Shown: positions 9,420-19,249, numbered from the stretch's first letter. The stretch: DNA of 30,485 nucleotides from Sphaerosporella brunnea (GCA_008704415.1 VXIS01000445.1:1-30485); one strand, 5' to 3'. Notes: generated by a model not told the origin, from the sequence alone. Translations and numbers: made by a program.

Positions 9420-11553
9420 CTGACGTTGGGTGCGGCATTGAATCCACGATATCAGTCTCCTAGCCAGAGTCGAAGTCGTCGGAGTCGGCATTGCTGGTGG
9501 TTACTGAGGAAGTTGGCCGGGAAACCAGGCTCGGCCGTCGTGTTTGCACGGGAGCGGGGAGAGCGATGATGCCACGCTGGCGTTGCACGACGGGTTGCTC
9601 GGCGACCGCTGGTGCGGCGGTGCGGCGTCAGACAGGAGTGTCGTTGGCAGCAGACAGGCGTGGCAGCTCCGTCCGGCTGGTCTTGCCAGCCCGCATGCCC
9701 TGCTTTTAATGGGACAGGCGTTGTCTCTTGCCGCGTGGTTGCCGTGGCAATTGGGACAGTTTAGGGCCGGCATGGTACACTTGCATATGCGGCCTAGTTG
9801 GCTGTCGCATTCCACGCAGCCATCGACGTTGCACTTATGGTTCCTCGTGAGATGCTGCTGCTTGCAGTAGGCCCACTGTGGGGGGGCTCCGGCTCTCTTC
9901 GTCGGGTAGCTGTAGGTGAGATGGCCCCATTTGGAGCAGTATTCGCAGCAGGCGTTGGGGCCACCCTACAGATATAGCTCTGCTTTGAGGCTCTAACCAG
10001 CGAGGAGAAGCCCTCGTCTGGTGGCTTGCATCTCGGTGGCCGTGTCTTTGACCGCGAATGTTACAGAGGACGTGCGTGTGGTTCTGTTGACTAGGCGGTG
10101 TGAACATAGATTCGTCTGTCAGCCATCACACCTGCATAGGGATGACTAAACCGTCGTTGTCAGTCATGAGGTCGCGTTTCAGCGACTCCAGCTGTCCGAC
10201 GCATCACCGCGCATCAACACCGTAGACCTTGATGCCCGTCCATTCCTCGGTCGGCTTGACCACAATCACGCTTGGATCTAGCCGTCTGGCGGCGGCGAGA
10301 ATGGTGTTGCGGAAGATGCATGCCTGAGCGGCGATGGCAAGGGCGGTGACGGTGCCCTTTTTGTTTTGCGAGAGTCTCATTAGTCTCAAAAAGCCGGATG
10401 CCTTCTCGGCGGCCAGCGCGTCGTTGACAGCGCTGATCATACCAGAGCCGTAGTCAGTGTGGATTGGTCGTGTCTCGCCTGCCTCGTGCGACTGGGTAAT
10501 GGTCCGGATTCGGTCCAGTAGGGTGTGGCCGGCTGGCTTCAGAGCCACAGTGGCGGTGGCCGCGGCGGCGGTCCTCGCCGGCTTCTTTGCCTTGCCGACG
10601 GTTGTTCACGATCTATCATCTCTGGAGGTGTCGCCTCCGCGGTTGACAGCAGCAGAGTAGGTGTTGGGCCTGGTTACGGTTGCCAGGGTGTGGGTGACAT
10701 TGGCCGCGGTTTTTTGGGCGGGGTCGGCGATCTTGCGCTGCAGGATCGTCGGTTTGGCGGCGGCTTTGGTAGCATTGGTGGTTTTGATGGCTTTTGAGTC
10801 CGCTTTTGCGGCTCTTGGGGGTGTGTTGATGGAGGCGTGCTGAGGCGGTGTCAGGGACATCGAGGAGGTTGTCGTCCCGTCGGCGGTTGGGCGTGAGGCG
10901 ATGCCGGTGACGGTAGTGACAGAGGCGAAGGTGGATTGCGACTGCTTGGATACGGGTTCCAAATCCGCAATTTTGGCCATCAGGGTGCCAACGACTTCCT
11001 GCAGATGCTGGCGATACACCTCCGCTTGCTCGCGTAAGGTGGCCTCGAGGCGGTCGCGTTCGGCTCTGGCGGTGACTCCGGCGTCTTTGATCCTGGCTTC
11101 GATATTGGCTAGCGGGACGAGAATCTGGCCGCCGGCCTACTTCGCAGGTTGGAACTCCTGGTCGCTGAGGCAAAAACAGCGTTTCTTGCGCGTGTCTGAC
11201 GCTAGTTGGCTGGGTGGTGCAGCGGTGGCCTCAAAAACCGGCATGGGTGCGCTGGCGCTCAGAGCCGTCAGTGTCTTCGCGGCTTGGGTGGTGTCGGTGG
11301 TGGCGGATGTGTTTGGCATATCGAACGCGTAGAACGTGACGAAAACGTCGCTCGCCGATGCGACGGGCGCGAGGAAGGCGTCGTTGGCCATTGCGCCGGG
11401 CGCAACGTCGGAGGTCGGGGTTGGCTCTACGAGAGTGACGGCGGCGGTCGGGGTGGGCGCGTCTGGCGCGTCGCCAGCGAAATGGGTGGAAGCGGCGATG
11501 GTCCAGATTTTGGGTGGATCTATCAGCAACAACTACTTCATCACTACGTCCAT
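9420..11553 (-). pseudogene. Tad-like LINE ORF1 (nucleic-acid-binding Gag-like protein)
   Basis: ATG at 11551-11553 on minus opens a frame that runs almost throughout, interrupted by stops near 11533-11535, 11137-11139, 10606-10608, 10204 and 10121, and by one frame change near 10095. The N-terminal part is Ala/Thr/Pro-rich. A charged, probably coiled-coil segment follows (IEARIKDAGVTARAERDRLE). Around 10210-10550 is a conserved central domain ending EWTGIKVYGVDAR. Between 9720 and 9970 there are three zinc-knuckle-like motifs: CEYCSKWGHLTYSY (last Cys changed), CKQQHLTRNHKC and CPNCHGNHAARDNAC. That is the usual ORF1 layout in Tad1-type fungal LINEs, an RNA chaperone of the retrotransposition complex. 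It ends at the gypsy LTR. Several stops fit CGA-to-TGA changes. Confidence 0.85.
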
Positions 11554-11578
11554 GATGGTGGCGGACGGCGGTGTGGGT

Positions 11579-11796
11579 TGTTGAGTGTAGAGTGATGTCG
11601 TAGGCATCACTCTACCCTTTATGGAATATCCGAACATATACTCTGTGAGAGACGTAGTTAGATTAGGGTTAGAAGCTAGCGCGCCAAGCCGTTACTGCAC
11701 CTTAAGTGCAGTAACTACGCGTCTAGCTCTTCACCTTGAATACAATCTCTTCACCCATCTCTTAATGCCCGCTGCGTACGAAACTTGCTGTCAACA
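11579..11796 (+). repeat. Solo copia-type LTR (copy B) with TGGGT duplication
   Basis: The 218-bp sequence begins TGTTGAGTG and ends GCTGTCAACA and is flanked on both sides by TGGGT (11574-11578 and 11797-11801), a perfect 5-bp target-site duplication. No internal retrotransposon sequence is present, so it is a solo LTR left by LTR-LTR recombination. It lies between the LINE leader and its ORF1 start. Two perfect or near-perfect hairpins are present: GTAGAGTGATG..CATCACTCTAC and GTTACTGCAC-CTTAA-GTGCAGTAAC (11691-11715). Confidence 0.92.
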
Positions 11797-11870
11797 TGGG
11801 TGGTGCCCGAAGCTGAGTGTGAGGTTTTTGCGGACGTCACGATTGGGGTTTTCGGCCAATGGGAGGGGCG
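11797..11870 (-). other. Probable LINE 5' leader beyond the solo LTR
   Basis: Because the LTR at 11579-11796 is bracketed by a clean duplication, this stretch was contiguous with the LINE ORF1 leader before insertion. The exact LINE 5' end is not visible; repeat-family sequence begins within about 80 bp. Confidence 0.5.
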
Positions 11871-11879
11871 CACATACCA

Positions 11880-12420
11880 GCTTGGCATTTCCAAGCGCGG
11901 TGCATGTGAGGTATAGCGGGAATGACACTGGAATTGGTGATTTGACTAATATTTTTATTGAGCAATTCCACTGTTTCAGTGAGAAGATAGTCTTAAGCCA
12001 ACTGTCTTTCCCCTCCTATTCCTGGAAATTTTACAAGGGAGACACACAGGTTAATCATGCCTCCGCTGAACCTCACAGAGTCTTCAAGGATCTGCATACT
12101 CGCCGAGCTTCATCTGCTCCCAAATCTACCGCTTTGGGCAATATTGTGATCCGGACCAATCTACCGTTTTGGGCAAAGATAGTCATGGCTTATCGCACAG
12201 TTCTGCAACCTTCATAGCTGACTCAGACAGGTCAATTATGCCCACAGTCAGTATTCCAGGGTGTTTTGAGGTACTTGATCAGCTTCATTTGCTTGCAGAT
12301 TGGGCACTTTGAAAAATATTGTGATTTGGACAATGTTACCATTTTGGAAAAAGATTGTCAAACCGCGGACATTGTTTACTACATTGAGCCGAAACGTCCA
12401 CAGTATACCCAGTTGAATAG
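11880..12420 (+). repeat. About three diverged units of the ~183-bp repeat
   Basis: A recurring motif, AATATTGTGATTTGGACAAT then a pyrimidine-rich stretch and GAAGATAGTC, appears near 11985, 12177 and 12352, about 175-192 bp apart. The intervening text also repeats (CTGACTC..CAGGTC..TATGCC..CAGTGAGCATTCCAGGGT..CTTCATCTGCTC). These are degenerate relatives of the cleaner tandem array at 23715-24783. Confidence 0.65.
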
Positions 12421-12560
12421 GTTTTGATGGCGGTATACCTTCAGGAACTGTTCAAATGATCATGAGCCTGTCAATGAAGTCCATCATTTGCAAGAAAAAG
12501 ATTTTCCTTACCATGACAATCTTGAAGCACACTGGAATGATTGGGATTATTAGAAACACT

Positions 12561-12845
12561 TGAATCATTAGGGTTATCAGAATCATCACAATCATCACAA
12601 TCATTACAATCACCACAATGACCAGAATCATTACCATCATTACCATCATCACAATCATCGGAATGATCACAATCATTACAAGCATTATAAGAAACAAAAT
12701 CATCACAATGATGACCATCATCACAATAATCAGAATTATCGCAATCATAACAAAGATTACAAACATCACAATCGTCACAATGGTTACAATCCCTACAATG
12801 ATCAGGATCATGACAATCAGTACAGTCATCGCAATCATCAAAATC
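12561..12845 (+). repeat. 9-bp array 1 (AATCATCAC-like)
   Basis: Imperfect tandem copies of AATCATCAC with changes at positions 7 and 9 (C/T, C/G). Because the period is nine, five of six frames stay open, giving long Ile/Met/Val- or His/Asn-type translations on both strands. The reverse frame is continuous into both flanks as part of the recurrent open frame discussed under findings. Confidence 0.9.
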
Positions 12846-12919
12846 ATGAGAATCTTTGTTATTGCTGTAACCATCGCGATTATGACTATAATAGTAGAGG
12901 TGTCATTAAAAGACAATTG

Positions 12920-13320
12920 CAATAGCGCAACCTCCCTTCACCCCATCTGCTTGACCCATTCACAGCGTACACGAGCTGGTCTACTATGCCCCCAGTGAGC
13001 GTTCCTGAGCATCCTGGGCTGTGGGTACTCACCAGACTTCATCCGCTCCTACTGAGCGAAACGCAGCCCTTGTTTACCGCCTTGTTTTGAAACCGTCACA
13101 GCATACATGAGCAGGTCTCCTATGCCTCCGGTAACCATGCCAGCGCATTCCATGGTGCGTGTAATCACTGGCCGTCATTCTTTTTCTACATATGCCACTT
13201 TGACGAATCGGGTGATTGGGACAATTCTACTGTTTCCAGAAGATTATGATAGCGCAAACATCATTCATCGCATCTTCTTGAGACCTATTCAGCTGACTCG
13301 GTTGGATAGTATCAGGTAGA
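12920..13320 (+). repeat. Truncated ~183-bp units between arrays 1 and 2
   Basis: Two partial units are visible, with GGTCTACTATGCCCCCAGTGAG..CTCACCAGACTTCATCCGCTCC and, further on, GGTCTCCTATGCCTCCGGTAA..GACAATTCTACTGTTTCCAGAAGATTATGATAGCGC. The stretch ends in the GATAGTATCAGGTAGACG segment that regularly precedes a 9-bp array. Confidence 0.65.
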
Positions 13321-13463
13321 CGTATGATACTTAAAGGAACAGTCAAAGGGATCCAAAACATGGCAAAAGACAGTATTATTATTGTCAGAGAGATTTTCCT
13401 CAACATTGTGTCTGTCTGGGATTTTACAACCACACAATTACTGGAAACATTGTAATTGTCCGG

Positions 13464-13590
13464 GTTATCAGAATCATTACTATCGTTACAATCATGACAA
13501 TCATCAAAATCATCACAATCATCAAAATCATCACAATCATCAAAATCATGACAATCATGACAATCATTCCAGGCATAAAAATCATGAAAA
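13464..13590 (+). repeat. 9-bp array 2
   Basis: Runs of AATCATCAC/AATCATCAA with almost no interruption, preceded by the conserved segment around CAAAACATGGCAAAAGACAG and TTTTCCTCAACATTG and followed by the GAGGTATC segment. Confidence 0.9.
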
Positions 13591-13715
13591 TTATGAACAG
13601 CATTGCGGTTGCTGTGATTATCGCAATTGTGACCTTAATTGAAGAGGTATCCATTGGAAACTGTCTTTGTAGGCATGGTTAAGGCATGGATAAGCCCGAG
13701 TGGGAGCAAGTGCTG

Positions 13716-13805
13716 GGAGGAGTGATATGCTATGATGGAGTAACGAGTAACATCATAGTAACGCTTGAAAGGGTATATATACTCGTCTAGACTACCTTCC
13801 TAGAG
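13716..13805 (+). promoter_or_regulatory. TATA-containing block, copy 1
   Basis: The block starts GGAGGAGTGATATGCT and contains GGGTATATATA (13771-13781). A similar block, also on plus, occurs at 19109-19200 even though the surrounding repeats there are inverted. The GGGTATATATA core is identical and the rest is roughly three-quarters identical by eye. It looks like a promoter, but no recognisable gene follows. Confidence 0.4.
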
Positions 13806-13827
13806 AAAAACAAAACCATCAGCTTTC

Positions 13828-13978
13828 CCATCATCACAATTATTGGAAACACATTAATCATCACAATCATCGGAATCATTACTATCAATACAATCATCGC
13901 AATCATCACAATCATCAGAGCCATCACAATCATCAGAGTCATCACAATCATCACAATCATGACAAACATGAGAATCAT
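13828..13978 (+). repeat. 9-bp array 3
   Basis: Imperfect AATCATCAC repeats following directly on the TATA-containing block, then ATAATTGTAGAGGTATCAAACATATATATTA, a right-flank segment seen also after array 4 and inverted before array 9. Confidence 0.9.
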
Positions 13979-14049
13979 TTTAATTGCTGTAATTATCGCA
14001 ATTGTGACCATAATTGTAGAGGTATCAAACATATATATTAAGTATGCAA

Positions 14050-15104
14050 CACCTACTACACCCAAAAAGGTGTTAGATTTTTACGGGATTGGTTCATTCT
14101 TTCAGGGTGTTCCGTAGTGTTATAGGTTTTTTCGAACTACAGTGTTAGTAAGAATTTGAGATTTACAGGAATGCGTATTTGCGTAAATTGCCACCAGAAT
14201 ACGCATTGACTTGCAATACGAATTGAGATACAAATGCCATATTCTTAACAAATTCATATTCAGTGAGTATTAGTGCCGTATTCAGCTGGGATTGAGACAG
14301 CATTCATTTAAGCACCGGTGTAATACAGTAGTTTAAACGCTGATTCCGCCTTAACCATGTGGTTGGTAGGATCTAACGGTGCAAAGATACGGGGTTCAAA
14401 TGCTGGGTAACGGGTGTATAAGAAGAGACTTTGTGACTTAATTTCCTATATATTGCACAACCAGTGCTAGGTCATTCAGATATTTTTCTTTCATTTGCAC
14501 CAGTGTCATCCCATGAACTTGCAAATTTTGCCCGACAGCAATCTGTCAATGGAGTGCACAGGCATGCAACACAGAGTGCTGACTTGTGAGGTCATAGCAA
14601 CCCCCACGCCACTACAATTTCTGGACTCGGAACTCCAGCAATACCTCGCCCATCTCAGTGATTGTATCTAATACGCTCCTCATTTTGCGACTAGTCATTG
14701 ATCCCCACTGCTTTCGTCGCAGATTACAACTGTCAGTGAGTACTCCATTCGTTTTCCCTCATTTTCTCAGATAACTGGCAGCGACTGCAGCGAATTCCGC
14801 TACCTACTGACAGCGATAGCTTAAGTTGAGTACTCTATTCCTCTCTTTTTATTTACTCAGCTAACTAGCATCGGCTGCAGCGAATTTCGCTCCTTCAACG
14901 TACCATCAACGCGCGTAAGTACTGGCATAGAACTTGCAGTACTGGAAGGCTTAGTGATGTCGATTATAAGCTTATTTTACTGCTATTCCTACTAAGCGAT
15001 CCAAACCCACACGTGTGGTAAAGCCATTGATCAAGCATCATTGCCTATGTGGCAACTGAAGTAAACTGGGAGTGTTCTTGTATTGCGACAGTATTTGGCT
15101 CAAT
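14050..15104. other. No gene; contains a 70-bp duplication
   Basis: Apart from a diverged tandem duplication at 14735-14804 and 14824-14893 (about three-quarters identical, both containing GAGTACTC and GCTGCAGCGAATT or CTGCAGCGAATT), nothing was recognised. A weak pol III B-box-like GGTTCAAATGC lies at 14393-14403. The AT-rich text includes none of the flanking repeat units. Confidence 0.5.
14735..14893 (+). repeat. Diverged 70-bp direct duplication
   Basis: Two 70-bp copies (14735-14804, 14824-14893) align along their full length with small gaps. Each begins AGT(T)GAGTACTC and ends in CGAATTYCGCT. Both carry intron-like GT..CTNA..AG signals, but no exon could be supported. Confidence 0.6.
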
Positions 15105-15109
15105 GCACA

Positions 15110-15920
15110 TGTCACGGGTATGGTCACGTGACATGTACTCTAAGTAGTCAGCTAGGGGAATAGAATAGAGTCTGCATAGTGATCGCCTCGAGGGCACGTG
15201 ATAGCCGGGTGGCTCCGGATCATAGTAGCTAGCTTGAGTGACGCTATGGAAGAACTCGGAGATCGGGTGCCTCAGGTAGGACGCTACCTGGGGAGAGCAT
15301 CCGGTTCGGAGATAACAATAGTATAGGCTATTGTTAGAGCTCTTCCGAGATATCTTCGTTGACTTGCCTGTTCCAGGAACTAGCCTGACGATTGGAGGGG
15401 TCAGGAGTGATCAACCGGAACGCGTAGAGCCGAAAAAGGGAAGAATCACTCGGCCTAGAACCTCCATAGTAAGTGTGGTTGTTGCGTAGGGCATGCGACG
15501 CAGAAGATCGGGAGATGGAGCCAATAGGGCTGAGCATCTTCCTGCAACACGAGAATACAACGCTTACGGAGTGGGGTATCCGGGTGCGACCCATGTCTAT
15601 GACTAATGATTTGGAATCAAAGAGTGAGTCATAGGAAGGTGGGGCAATCTCTGTGCGCGCCTTGACGCCCGCAGTCGTAGAGACTGTCGGAAAGCCAGCA
15701 AGGAGTAAAGGCTGAGTATTACTTAGGGAGACGGTAGTCTCTGGAGCGGCGTTCTACCATAAGTAGGATTGCTTCCGCCGAGAGAACCCCTTTATCGTCA
15801 GCAACAAGAACCATTAGTGTCCACCCGACAAGATAGCCCTTAAAATTCTATTGTTTGGGATTTAGCCTTAAGGTCCTGAGTTCAATTCCACGACACTCTG
15901 CTAGACAGAGCCTCGTTACA
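15110..15920 (+). repeat. Solo gypsy-type LTR (811 bp) with GCACA duplication
   Basis: The sequence starts TGTCACGGGTATGG and ends CCTCGTTACA, the same terminal motifs as the gypsy LTRs here, and is flanked by GCACA at 15105-15109 and 15921-15925. That perfect 5-bp duplication defines a complete solo LTR. Internal sequence is unlike the other LTRs, so it is a separate family. It holds two CACGTG motifs, a 9-bp inverted repeat (ACATGTCAC..GTGACATGT, 15107-15136, overlapping its left edge) and a predicted three-way hairpin structure at 15248-15346. Orientation is given by the TGTCACG start. Confidence 0.9.
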
Positions 15921-15925
15921 GCACA

Positions 15926-16310
15926 CCCTCTTGAATTCTGTATGTATGCTGCAGTCAGGTGTGATTTGAGTGTAATTTAGGTCAGTACGTATTTATTCAA
16001 ATGCCGCATCGACCTAGTACTGGGGTGGTATCCAGCCAGCATCACACTGAGTATTGACCTCCGCATCAATCTGGCATTCATGCTGAATTCAAAACAGTGA
16101 GCATTCTCGCTTAACCCGCATTTACCCTCTAATGCGCATCGTTTTTTAGGAGAGTATTTCTTTCAATACTGCAACATAACAGCATCAACTGCAAAAACAG
16201 TATTGTTGATAAATGCCACGCTGCTACGGGGGCATTGCCAAACGAATTTCACCCCCTTTTTTGATATAGTACTTACAATACAGTTTTCCATGATGCTTAG
16301 CTGGCATATG
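15926..16310. other. No recognisable gene
   Basis: AT-rich sequence without supported genes or repeat units; the ~183-bp repeat resumes near 16320. Confidence 0.45.
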
Positions 16311-16319
16311 GCGCTGTAT

Positions 16320-16640
16320 CCGCTCCCAATAGACACACTCTGGGGGGAATTTGGTCAGTTGGGCAATTGTACCGTTTTGTGAGAAGATTATTATAAGGCG
16401 GCCATCGTTGAGTGCATCGTCCTGAATCATTTACAACCGACTCAGGCAGGTCAATCATACCTCCAATCTGGCTCCCGGCCCAATATCAGCTGCTTTAACA
16501 CACCTGGCATCATCCGCTCCGAAATCGGTCCCATTGACCAATATTGTGATAGAGTCAATTCCTCCGTTTTGGAACAAGATGGTCATAGCGCAATCATCGT
16601 TTATCACATTGTACTGAAAGTTTCATAGCTGACTCGGTTG
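16320..16640 (+). repeat. Two diverged ~183-bp units
   Basis: Unit landmarks appear twice: GGCAATTGTACCGTTTTGTGAGAAGATTA near 16355 and GTCAATTCCTCCGTTTTGGAACAAGATGG near 16552, followed by CTGACTCGGTTG and the GATACTTGAATGAACTGTT segment that leads into array 4. Confidence 0.65.
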
Positions 16641-16764
16641 TATACTATCAGCAGGCGCTATGATACTTGAATGAACTGTTTCATTGATCCAAAACATGGG
16701 AATGAACAAGATCATTGGCATGAAAAGGAGTTTCCTTAGTATTGCGATTAATAGGGACTCTGAA

Positions 16765-16925
16765 ACCATCGGAATCATTGGAAAGACTTCAATCATTAGA
16801 GTTATCACAATCATCACTATCAATACAATCGTTACATCAATGAGAATCATCACAATCATTATAAACTTTACAACCATCAGAGCCATCACAATCATTACAA
16901 TCATCACAATTATCCGGATCTTAAG
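16765..16925 (+). repeat. 9-bp array 4
   Basis: Imperfect AATCATCAC repeats, flanked left by CCAAAACATGGGAATGAACA..GGAAAGACTTC and right by GTAGAGGTATCAAACATATATATTATGTATGCAACACC, the same flanks as other copies. Confidence 0.85.
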
Positions 16926-17059
16926 AATTATTGTGATTGGTGTAATTATTGCATTTGTGACAATAATGGTAGAGGTATCAAACATATATATTATGTATGC
17001 AACACCTACTTACAAGACGGTTTACAATAGTGCTTACCTGCCATATGGCACTGTATCAG

Positions 17060-17330
17060 CTCCCATTATTCACACTCTAAGGGTAATATGGAGATTTTTG
17101 CAATTCCACGATTTGAGAACAAGATAGTCATAGCGCAATGATCGCATCTTGCTGAGACGTTTACGGCTGACTTGGTTAGATAGTATCAGATGGCGGTAGG
17201 ATACTTGATGGAACTGTTAACAGGATCCAAAACAAGGCAATAGACAGTATTATTAGCATTATAGATATTTTCCTCAACATAACGATCGTCAGGGATACTA
17301 CAACTATCAGCATTACTGGGAACATTTTAA
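17060..17330 (+). repeat. ~183-bp unit leading to array 5
   Basis: A unit with TTGCAATTCCACGATTTGAGAACAAGATAGTCATAGCGC is followed by GATAGTATCAGATGGCGGTAGGATACTTGATGG, the usual left flank of a 9-bp array. Confidence 0.6.
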
Positions 17331-17333
17331 CCG

Positions 17334-17430
17334 TCAGGTTATCATAATCATCGCAATCACAATCATTACAATCATGGGAGTCATCACAATCATTGGAGTC
17401 ATGACACTCATGAAAAATCTTAAGAATCAT
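17334..17430 (+). repeat. 9-bp array 5 (short)
   Basis: Short array of AATCATCGC/AATCATTAC with one diverged section (GGAGTCATGACACTCATG) that recurs, inverted, in array 8. Confidence 0.75.
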
Positions 17431-17469
17431 TGTGATTTCTTCAATAATGGCAATAATGACTACAATGGT

Positions 17470-17860
17470 GGAGGTGGCAATGAAAAAAAACGGAGAGAGC
17501 GCAACCTCCCTCCACCGAATCCTCTTAAAACATTTACAGCGTACTCGCCCAGGTCTACTATGCCTCCAGGAAGCCTTCCAGGGCATCCTGTGCTGCGGGT
17601 ACTCACCAGGCTTCATTTGCTCCTACGTAGCGCAATATCGCGATGTGCGCAATTTCACGGTTTGGTGAGAATGTTATTATGGCGGAACCCTTATTCCCTG
17701 CCTTGTTTTGAAACCGTCACAGCATGCTCGAGCATGTTTCCTGTGCCACCGGTGAGCACACCAGGGTATTGTACGGTGGGAGTAATCTCTGGGCGTCATC
17801 CGCTTCCAAATATGCCACATTGACCAAACTTGTGATTTGGACAATTCTACTGTTTGAGAA
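17470..17860 (+). repeat. Two ~183-bp units after array 5
   Basis: Segments GAGAGCGCAACCTCCCTCCACCGAATCC..CTCACCAGGCTTCATTTGCTCC and GTGAGCACACCAGGGTATTGTACGGTGGGAGTAATC are units of the repeat. The same text occurs inverted at 19250-19740, with high similarity. Confidence 0.75.
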
Positions 17861-17862
17861 AT

Positions 17863-18240
17863 TTTGATGATTGTAATTATTGCAATGATTCTGATGATTT
17901 TAATGATTGCCATCATTGTGATGATTCTGGTGATTTTAATGATTGCCATCATTGCGATGATTCTGGAGATTTTAATGATTGCCGTCATTGCGATGATTCT
18001 GGTGATTTTAATCATTGCCATCATTGTGATGATTCTGATGATATCAATGATTGCCATCATTGTGATGATTCCGATGATTGCAATGATTGCAATGGTTGTG
18101 ATAATTGCCATGATTGCAATGATTTCTATGATCCCAATAATCAGATGATTACATCAATCAGAATTTCTCATATGATTTTGATTATTCTGATGATTGTAAT
18201 GATTGCAATGATTTTGAAGATTTTGAGAACATCCCCGCAA
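17863..18240 (-). repeat. 9-bp array 6, inverted orientation
   Basis: The plus strand now reads GATGATTGT/GATTGTAATGATTC, the reverse complement of arrays 1-5. An 18-27 bp higher-order period is visible (GATGATTCTGGTGATTTTAATGATTGCCATCATTGT repeated about four times between 17880 and 18060). This is the point where the orientation of the whole complex switches. Confidence 0.88.
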
Positions 18241-18620
18241 CCCATAATGGCCTGGGAAACGAACCAGGGACATAGTAAACCTACTCAAGTTGTGTGTGAA
18301 GATTTTAGCACCATGCAATCAACAATAGTTGTACTGTGATCCTTATCTCAAAAAATGGTGAACTTAACCCTATCACGATATTGATCATAGTGGCGAATTT
18401 GGAAATGTACGAAGCCCAGTGGGTACCTGCAACTCAGAATGCCCTTGAAAGCTCTCCAAGGGCATAATGAACCTGCATGAGTTGCTGTGAATGTTTCAGG
18501 ACAATGCGGTGAAAGATGGTTGCGCTATCACCATCTTCTCTCAAAATGGTGGAATTGCCCATGTGTGACACACTACACAGTATTGCAGGGTGTGAAGGCA
18601 GCAGTACGCCCCCACAATTT
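18240..18620 (-). repeat. Two ~183-bp units, inverted
   Basis: On minus, units with GGCAATTCCACCATTTTGAGAGAAGATGG (near 18545) and GTTAAGTTCACCATTTTTTGAGATAAGG (near 18357) lie about 188 bp apart, with the usual CATTATGCCC and TTGCAGGTACCCACTGGGC landmarks between. Confidence 0.75.
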
Positions 18621-18779
18621 TGTTATTGCGATTGTTAAATTATTAAAATGATAAGAGTAGGCAGATTGGGAGGGAATACAGTGACATAGGCAAGCTAAAC
18701 ATCATTAAAAACTGTCTTGCAAGTAGGTGTGCCATAGAGCCTAGAAATTTGGGATACCTCTTCAATTATAGTCACTATT

Positions 18780-18895
18780 GTGGCAATTACAGCAATCGTG
18801 ATGATTATGATTGTTTTGATGCTTGTAATGGGTGTGCTGGTTCTGATCATTGTAATGATTGTAATGATTGTGATGATTCTGATTAACTGATTATT
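18780..18895 (-). repeat. 9-bp array 7, inverted
   Basis: GATTGTAATGATTGTGATGATTCTG runs, followed by AAAATGTTCCCAGTGATTG and TTGCAATGTCGAGGAAAATC, the inverted left flank seen around other copies. Confidence 0.85.
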
Positions 18896-19108
18896 AAAAT
18901 GTTCCCAGTGATTGTGATGGTTGTAAAATCTCTGACCGTTGCAATGTCGAGGAAAATCTCTCCCACGATAATAATAATCTCCTTTTCCATGTTTTGGATC
19001 GTGTTGACTGTTACTTCAAGGATCATACCCGTACTGTTGGAAACTGGCTCTCTAGGCAGTTGACGGACGGACAAGGACGAGTGAGAGGACGAGTGAGATT
19101 AGGTGATT

Positions 19109-19200
19109 GGAGGAGTGATATGCTGTGAAGGAGAACTGAATGACATCTCGTAAGGCTTGGAAAGGGTATATATATGGGTAGATTAGCCTCTTAGAGTGTT
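19109..19200 (+). promoter_or_regulatory. TATA-containing block, copy 2
   Basis: Begins GGAGGAGTGATATGCT and contains GGGTATATATA (19164-19174), matching the block at 13716-13805 in the same orientation. No recognisable gene follows. Confidence 0.4.
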
Positions 19201-19249
19201 ATCGGTCAATTTACCTTCACCCCTCACCATCATCTGTTGAAGCTTGATC

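Noticed and set aside
9420..9424. Target-site duplication for the full gypsy element
   Set aside because: The flanking five bases (AATGT at 3862-3866, CTGAC at 9420-9424) do not match.
118..11796. Inverted repeats of about 215 bp at both ends of an 11.7-kb segment, as if one giant TIR transposon
   Set aside because: Both repeats have TG..CA LTR ends, the right copy has its own TGGGT duplication, and a third copy serves as the LTR of a copia element. They are independent LTRs in opposite orientation.
12618..12998. Long Ile/Met/Thr-rich or His/Asn-rich ORFs as membrane or metal-binding proteins
   Set aside because: A 9-bp repeat is open in five of six frames, so these frames are expected from the array itself. 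Only the recurrent strand with in-phase flanks is kept as a finding.
14735..14960. Multi-intron 5' untranslated exons (GTGAGT, GTTGAG, GTAAGT with CTAAC-like branch sites)
   Set aside because: The signals arise from a tandem 70-bp duplication and no coding exon follows.
15334..15594. 86-codon minus ORF as a gene
   Set aside because: It lies wholly inside the 811-bp solo LTR defined by a target duplication and has no recognisable domain.
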